Positions 59,701 to 64,000 of a stretch of DNA of 64,000 bases are shown here, in pieces. The stretch comes from Capsicum annuum (taxonomy: Eukaryota; Streptophyta; Magnoliopsida; Solanales; Solanaceae). Numbering within the stretch: position 1 is the first letter of the stretch; each line of letters begins with the position of its first letter. The stretch is taken from positions 1,232,170 to 1,296,169 of the forward strand of contig NW_025825704.1 of the NCBI RefSeq assembly GCF_002878395.1. Reading direction: 5' to 3'. Made by a program: the position numbers and the translations under genes. Below the pieces are notes generated by a model. That model ran no database searches, was not told the DNA's origin, and was given only the letters and a program-made list of their open reading frames with translations.

Positions 59701-60512
59701 TATTATAATATTGGTTAACTATTTCTTCTATCCTTGAGTTTACTCTCTACGCATATGGAAATCTCAGATAATTTATTTACTTTTCCACACGAATTGGTGT
59801 ATAGGAGCCAGTGTGGTAGTTATGTTTTATTGTGTTGATGATTTATGATAAGTTATTATTTTGCATTTCTTACTTATTATGTACAATTATATTGGTGTGT
59901 GTTGATGCCTTATGTTATATTGTCATTTTGATGTAATTACTTATTATGTAGAGAAATGTTGGAGATTATTTAGGTTTATTTCTATACATTGACTAAGTGA
60001 TGACATCTTGTATTTTATCAAACTTATATCAAGATTTTTCTTAGTCGCCCGATGATGCCTGCTCAGAACCCATTATTTTGGTACTCATACTAAAATTATA
60101 TACCTTTTTGGTGCAGATCTGAGTACTAGATGTATCCATTGATTTGATCATGCAGAGTTGGTATTCCTAGAGATAGGGTGAGCTTTTGGATTCAAAGTTA
60201 CCTATTTCCTTCCATCTTTTGATATTCAGTATTTTGTTATCGAGATAGATGTCGTTGAGTATTCTAAATATTTGAATTGTATTATTATTAGATGCTCTTG
60301 TACCAGCTCTACCAAGTCATGGGATGAGATTGTATTGACTATTTTATCTATCTAAAACCATTTGCTTATTTAAAAATTATGTTCTTTAAATTTGCCTATG
60401 TTGTGAATTTCCTATTGAATCAACCCATTGTGTTAACTCGAAATTATGGTTTGGCTTACCTAATAGTGAGATTTAGTGGGTGCCATCATGATCGGTGAAT
60501 TGGGTCTTGACA
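56731..60512 (+). repeat. 5' LTR of element 10 (about 3.8 kb)
   Basis: It starts TGTAATGACCCATCAG, a start I know from Solanaceae gypsy LTRs (usually TGTAATGACCC), and ends TTGGGTCTTGACA. Near 57235-57375 is a block of repeated GCAATC, GTGATCACAG and CATGATCGTG words. From 58430 to 59700 it is made of irregular repeats (separate entry). No coding frame is present. Confidence 0.8.
58430..59710 (+). repeat. Irregular tandem-repeat zone inside LTR
   Basis: Three kinds of unit follow each other: AATCATGCTAGAA-like words (58640-58790), roughly 45-60 base units with TTCAATTCTGAACG...GATTAT (58805-59070), then units with AGGATAATTATGATGATGCA (59090-59215) and about 20-base AAATGATGATTAGT units (59425-59600). 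A short TATATATGTGTGTGTGTATA run lies at 59276-59296. All units are degenerate. Confidence 0.75.
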
Positions 60513-60530
60513 AATCGATATCAGAACCAG
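60513..60530 (+). other. Degraded primer binding site of element 10
   Basis: AATCGATATCAGAACCAG stands where AGTTGGTATCAGAGCCAG is expected, directly after the LTR end. The internal ATCAGA is kept. Confidence 0.7.
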
Positions 60531-60645
60531 GTTACACTAGTATTGTTCATACAAGAGCAAGTGTATAGTTGAGTCCTGCATATCAGAACGATGGCGTCCA
60601 TTTCATATCATCGAGAGTCTGTAGGATATTTGATGAAACATGGGG

Positions 60646-61799
60646 GCTTGCACCATACTATAAGGGACCAGGTCCCTCAGAATTAATTTCAAGAAATAAC
60701 ACATAAAATATTTAAGAAAGATAAAGCTTTGTAGGAAATTAATAGCAAAGGGATTTAATGTTAAAACCTCCTTGCTCGATTGGAGGAAAAACTATGCCTG
60801 ACCTTACAAGCACTGAACAATCCACTATGATCAATCCTTATTATAGATTTTATTTGAACCTAACTCTAGGATCCTCCATCTCTTAATAACTCTACTACAA
60901 GATTACGTTGACAACTCATCCAAGAACACACCTAAATCTAGTTTTCACCTACTTGTAATAACTCTATTACAAAACTACCTTTTCAACTCTTCCAAGAACT
61001 CTTCTCAATACTGATTAATTCTAACCAATATTGAACTCAAGTAACTCTACCTGTGCACTGTCAAGAACACAAGATGACTTTAATCTTATTACATGAGTAA
61101 TTAAATTACAAAAAAAGACTCAACACCAAAACTCACATACTATTTAAGTAGATAAGAAAATCATGAACTTAAGCACTACTGCAAAATTTAGTTTTTTTCC
61201 AATTTATGCCTGGATAATCAAATTTCAAAAACAACTCAATTGAGAAGCCTTCTTTTCCTTTTATAGTGGAATAATAATTAGGGTAGAAATCTAATTGTGC
61301 CAAGTGTCCATGAAAGGTACATATCTCACCTGTGTAGATTGTTACACTAGATGACAAAACTATGCAGGTCATGTAATAGCTATATATTTCCATGATGACC
61401 TAGGGACCAGGTTTTGTGAACTAATCATTATCAAAAAATGATTTAGAAATTTTCCCTATTTTACATGATGACAAATCATAGAACATGACCACTGATATTT
61501 GGAGCATCAAGTTCATTCACCTTATACAGTTGGAGTGATTACCGCTATTGTGAGTGAACGTTCCCCTATAATTATGCATCAAAATTCCCTTTGGCATAAG
61601 CACCTGGTCCCTTGTTTTCAATTTACATCAATATTCATTTACTTCCTCATGTCAATATGACATACTTCACCATCATTGCATTCAACACATATCAATTATC
61701 ACCATATTGGTGCCTGGTCCTAACGCATTATGCATCACACACACCGTAACATATTTTATGCACCACACATACCTTAGACCCTACCATGTGAATTTAGTA
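60646..61799 (-). repeat. Probable 3' LTR of element 11
   Basis: It directly follows a clear polypurine tract on the minus strand. It contains GGGACCAGGTCCC (60664-60676), AGGGACCAGG (61402), ACCTGGTCCC (61602) and CCTGGTCC (61713), the same self-complementary word in both orientations. The short open frame at 61169-61393 has no known motif. The outer end cannot be fixed. Confidence 0.5.
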
Positions 61800-61812
61800 T
61801 TCCCCCTTTAGG
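61798..61812 (-). other. Polypurine tract of element 11
   Basis: The minus strand reads CTAAAGGGGGAATA, a strong purine run at the border of the LTR-like segment. Confidence 0.7.
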
Positions 61813-61825
61813 CATTATTGAAAAG

Positions 61826-62056
61826 TGCTAACAATAAACCAAGAGTAAATTAGGCACAAGTTAGTTAACTCATGGCCACTGGAGGACACTAACATAAAGA
61901 AAAACCTTTAAAATATAGAAAAGACAAATGAAACATACAAAATGTTGTCTATTCATATTCCAAAGCTAATTATTATTGCAGTGAATCATTTAAATATTTG
62001 TGAGAAAAATCCACCGAAATCAAGAAAGATTAATAGGTAAAGGATTTAGAAAGAGG
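61826..62056 (-). other. Short stretch without a recognised gene
   Basis: AT-rich sequence between the polypurine tract and the LINE insertion. I see no motif in it. It probably belongs to the untranslated tail of element 11. Confidence 0.4.
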
Positions 62057-62069
62057 GTTTTTGGAGCAG

Positions 62070-62533
62070 CTGCAGCTTACTATGGACATGACCCTAGATA
62101 GAAAGGTGTGGAGGTCACGGGTAAGGGTAGAAGGCTAACGGGAGGGTGTGGGTTATAGTAAGCCGTCAGGAGAGATTTGGTGTATCTGGGTTAGTAATCT
62201 TAGGACTGTGTACATAGGTGTCTTTGGTTTGTGAGTGATTGTTACTTCTAGGTGGGTGCCCCATTTATATTTTCTTAGTTCCAATTTTCTTATTTTGAGT
62301 TACCTTATCGGTCGTATTTCATACTTCTATGATTTATATTTTATTATTTCTTACGCCCTTCTGTTATGTCATACATCCCCTTGTTTACTATTCTTTATCT
62401 TGAGCCGGGTGTCTATCGGAAATAGCCTCTCTACTTCTTCGAAGGTAGCAGTATGGACTGTGTGTATCTTACCCCCCTCCCTAGACCCTACTTGGTGGGA
62501 ATACACTGGGTTTGTTGGTGGTGGTGGTGGTGG
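62070..62533 (+). mobile_element. 5'-truncated RTE-type LINE
   Basis: The first part (62085-62135) reads DMTLDRKVWRSRVRVEG followed by a stop, the known C-terminal end of plant RTE-type reverse transcriptase. A 3' untranslated region follows. It contains GGGTGTCTATCGGAAATAGCC at 62408 and TAGACCCTACTTGGTGGGA at 62482, then ACACTGGGTTTGTTGG, which I know from RTE LINEs and TS-type SINEs of Solanaceae. Those normally end in TTG repeats; here TTGTTG passes into seven TGG units. GGTTTTTGGAGCAG at 62056-62069 and GGTTTTTGAGAAG at 62532-62544 look like an imperfect target duplication. Confidence 0.82.
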
Positions 62534-62579
62534 TTTTTGAGAAGTAGAGGTATGTTATTATTCTCTGTAGCATGCCAGT

Positions 62580-63900
62580 GAAAAATATCATTAGTTAAAT
62601 GCCTTATCTCTACATTAAAGCTAAGGACCTCATCAGTTAAGGTTGAAACTCTCTTTTTTAGTTTAACATTCTCAGTTCTAAGTACTTCAGAGACACATGG
62701 ATTAGTTTTGGAAAGATTATTAATTGTCAGTTAGAGTTTGCTAATTTCTTCATCCTTGGCAGTTGAGTTGAACTTTTAATCCTCTTTTTCCTTGTTGAGC
62801 TCCGCCCAAGAAATGATGCCTGATTTCTTCTTTAGACACGCAGTATTGTCCTGTGTCTTCATACCAAACATTTGTGACACTGTTCCATGGGTCTTATTTT
62901 CATAAAAAATACCAATGATCAAACACTTTGTTCAACTAATATCCACACGCCATCCCATGTTTTCTAATTTTCCCTAGAACATCTTTATGAATGTGTTCTA
63001 AATTAGTGTGGGTAGGCTAATAAACTCAAAACTGCTAAGGTACTCCATCACAACAAATTTGTAGCTGAATCAATATTCTTTTATTGAGATCTGGGTTGCA
63101 TTACTTCGTTAACAAAATTAAAGACAAAGTGCAACTCACTCTTAAGTAATTTCCTATTCAATACAACAACATATTTTCCTATGAACTTCAATGTATTTGC
63201 TAAAAACTCGATTGAGTGTTGTTGCTTTAAGACAGTCCTCACACCATTTATAGGAACATCCAAAATTCTCCCAAGTAATGGAATATCAATATTTACTTCT
63301 TTTCTTTAACTTCTACAGTCATACTTAATTTGTCTTAAGAAAAGTCCAATGTGGAATACAATTCCCTGGCTAACTCATCAAACACTGTGGGGAATTGGTC
63401 CTTTCATAACATGGATCCATCCTTGATGTTTAAGAAGTTCAACCAATCCCATAATATCTGATTCTGTTAACACACTTGAATTAAAATTCTTTTTGTTAGA
63501 ACCTTTTTAGTTTTCATGAATGTGTTTCTACCTTCCTATGGCACAACCTTACTTCTAGACCCATTTTTACTTTTAGTGTATGTAATCACAGATTCTTTGA
63601 GGTGCTACTGGCATTTTTTTTCTTAGGACCAAATATGCCCTTTCTTGGGCTATTTTACAGCAAGATGAGATTTTCAGCAACCCAGACATCATACATTAAT
63701 TTATTAACCAAACCATTTTGAGGGTACATGGATGACTCTCCAATAATAATTTGTGTTAAGAAGAGGTTTGAATTTTTAAGAGTAGGAGACAAAGGGTGCT
63801 TTTCAAAAGAATTTGAGAGAGGACTTTTATTAAATTTGATATTAGTTTTGTAACGCTCTGAAAACATGTCCCAAGGCATCACACGGACCCTTTGAGCCTT
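62580..63900 (-). pseudogene. PF20167-like frame with C-terminal coiled coil, broken
   Basis: Read down the minus strand: NLFLTQIIIGESSMYPQNG and VNKLMYDVWVAENLILL (63780-63658), SDIMGLVELLNIKDGSMLKG across frames (63460-63405), LARELYSTLDF, then DVPINGVRTVLKQQHSIEFL and KFIGKYVVVLNRKLLKSELH (63263-63120). After this the frame shifts to GTVSQMFGMKTQDNTACLKK (62890-62830), followed by a helical, leucine-spaced segment AKDEEISKLQLTINNLSK and VLRTENVKLKKRVSTLTDEV to about 62600. The block L-x-x-I-L-D/G-V-P, the later K-H-G-like block and the coiled-coil end fit proteins with the PF20167 domain. Domain assignment is from memory. At least four frameshifts or stops are present. Confidence 0.6.
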
Positions 63901-64000
63901 CTACTAATTCTGAAACTCATAACAAAGGTAATTTAGGAATGTGAATCTACTGAAATACTGAATTTACTATCTTAACTGGACTGAGTTTAAATAAATATAT

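Larger units (their letters stand above)
56731..60645 (+). mobile_element. Gypsy element: 5' LTR and start of interior (element 10)
   Basis: An LTR of about 3.8 kb, a primer site and about 115 further bases, including an ATGGCGTCC at 60591 that could be the gag start region. Then foreign sequence begins near 60646. It is either a truncated element or one whose remainder lies beyond the window. Confidence 0.75.
60646..64000 (-). mobile_element. Minus-strand LTR element with a PF20167-like frame (element 11)
   Basis: On the minus strand: a decayed PF20167-like frame (63900-62580), a LINE insertion, about 230 bases without a gene, a polypurine tract and one LTR-like segment (61799 to about 60646). 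Its other LTR and any gag lie right of the window. The limits of the LTR are approximate. Confidence 0.6.

Noticed and set aside
62235..62540. 101-codon open frame ending in glycines
   Set aside because: It lies in the 3' untranslated region of the LINE; the glycine run is only the TGG tail read in frame.
1..64000. Search for tRNA, rRNA, CRISPR array, riboswitch, bacterial operon signals or an intact host gene
   Set aside because: None seen. The direct repeats are LTRs or degenerate tandem repeats, and the tRNA-like words are primer sites for reverse transcription.

Overview
The window is plant nuclear DNA made almost entirely of old, nested transposable elements. I found no intact host gene, tRNA, rRNA or CRISPR array. 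It is AT-rich and every recognisable reading frame is broken. The retroelement types are plant-specific: Ty3/gypsy elements with a chromodomain-like tail, Athila-type elements with a tRNA-Asp-like primer site, and an RTE-type LINE tail. The LINE 3' sequence and the wording of the gag proteins resemble Solanaceae (tomato, potato, pepper or tobacco kin). That assignment is inference from remembered family features, not a search.

Layout, left to right. (1) 1-6307: 3' part of a plus-strand Ty3/gypsy element (gag to integrase, then its 3' LTR), followed by a partial LTR of the same family to about 7449. (2) 7463-18288: a minus-strand Ty3/gypsy element with both LTRs, primer site and polypurine tract. 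Its 5' LTR is split by a 1.7 kb insertion that carries another gypsy fragment. (3) 18289-29430: a minus-strand Athila-type gag-protease element, split by the next element. (4) 19860-29277: a plus-strand element with two LTRs, a tRNA-Asp-like primer site, gag and protease. It has no reverse transcriptase or integrase. In their place is a reading frame resembling the 'putative plant transposon protein' domain (PF20167). (5) 29431 to about 43560: a third gypsy element, inserted in the same Athila-type host. Its 3' LTR is broken by a fourth gypsy-type element (37368 to about 43204). (6) 43816-51197: a minus-strand Athila-type element with paired LTRs, gag and protease but no recognisable RT. (7) about 51198-54735: tail of another plus-strand element of that kind. 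(8) 54740-56700: minus-strand gypsy RT-RNase H remnant. (9) 56731-60645: a 3.8 kb gypsy LTR followed by a degraded primer site. (10) 60646-64000: a minus-strand element with a PF20167-like, coiled-coil reading frame, interrupted by a 5'-truncated RTE LINE.

The genes do not work together as a living system. What the window records is a sequence of insertions, decay that looks dominated by G-to-A and C-to-T changes, small tandem duplications and deletions. The most interesting points are the gag-protease elements that lack a polymerase, one of them clearly carrying a PF20167-like protein, and clusters of self-complementary short words in the LTRs of several unrelated families.
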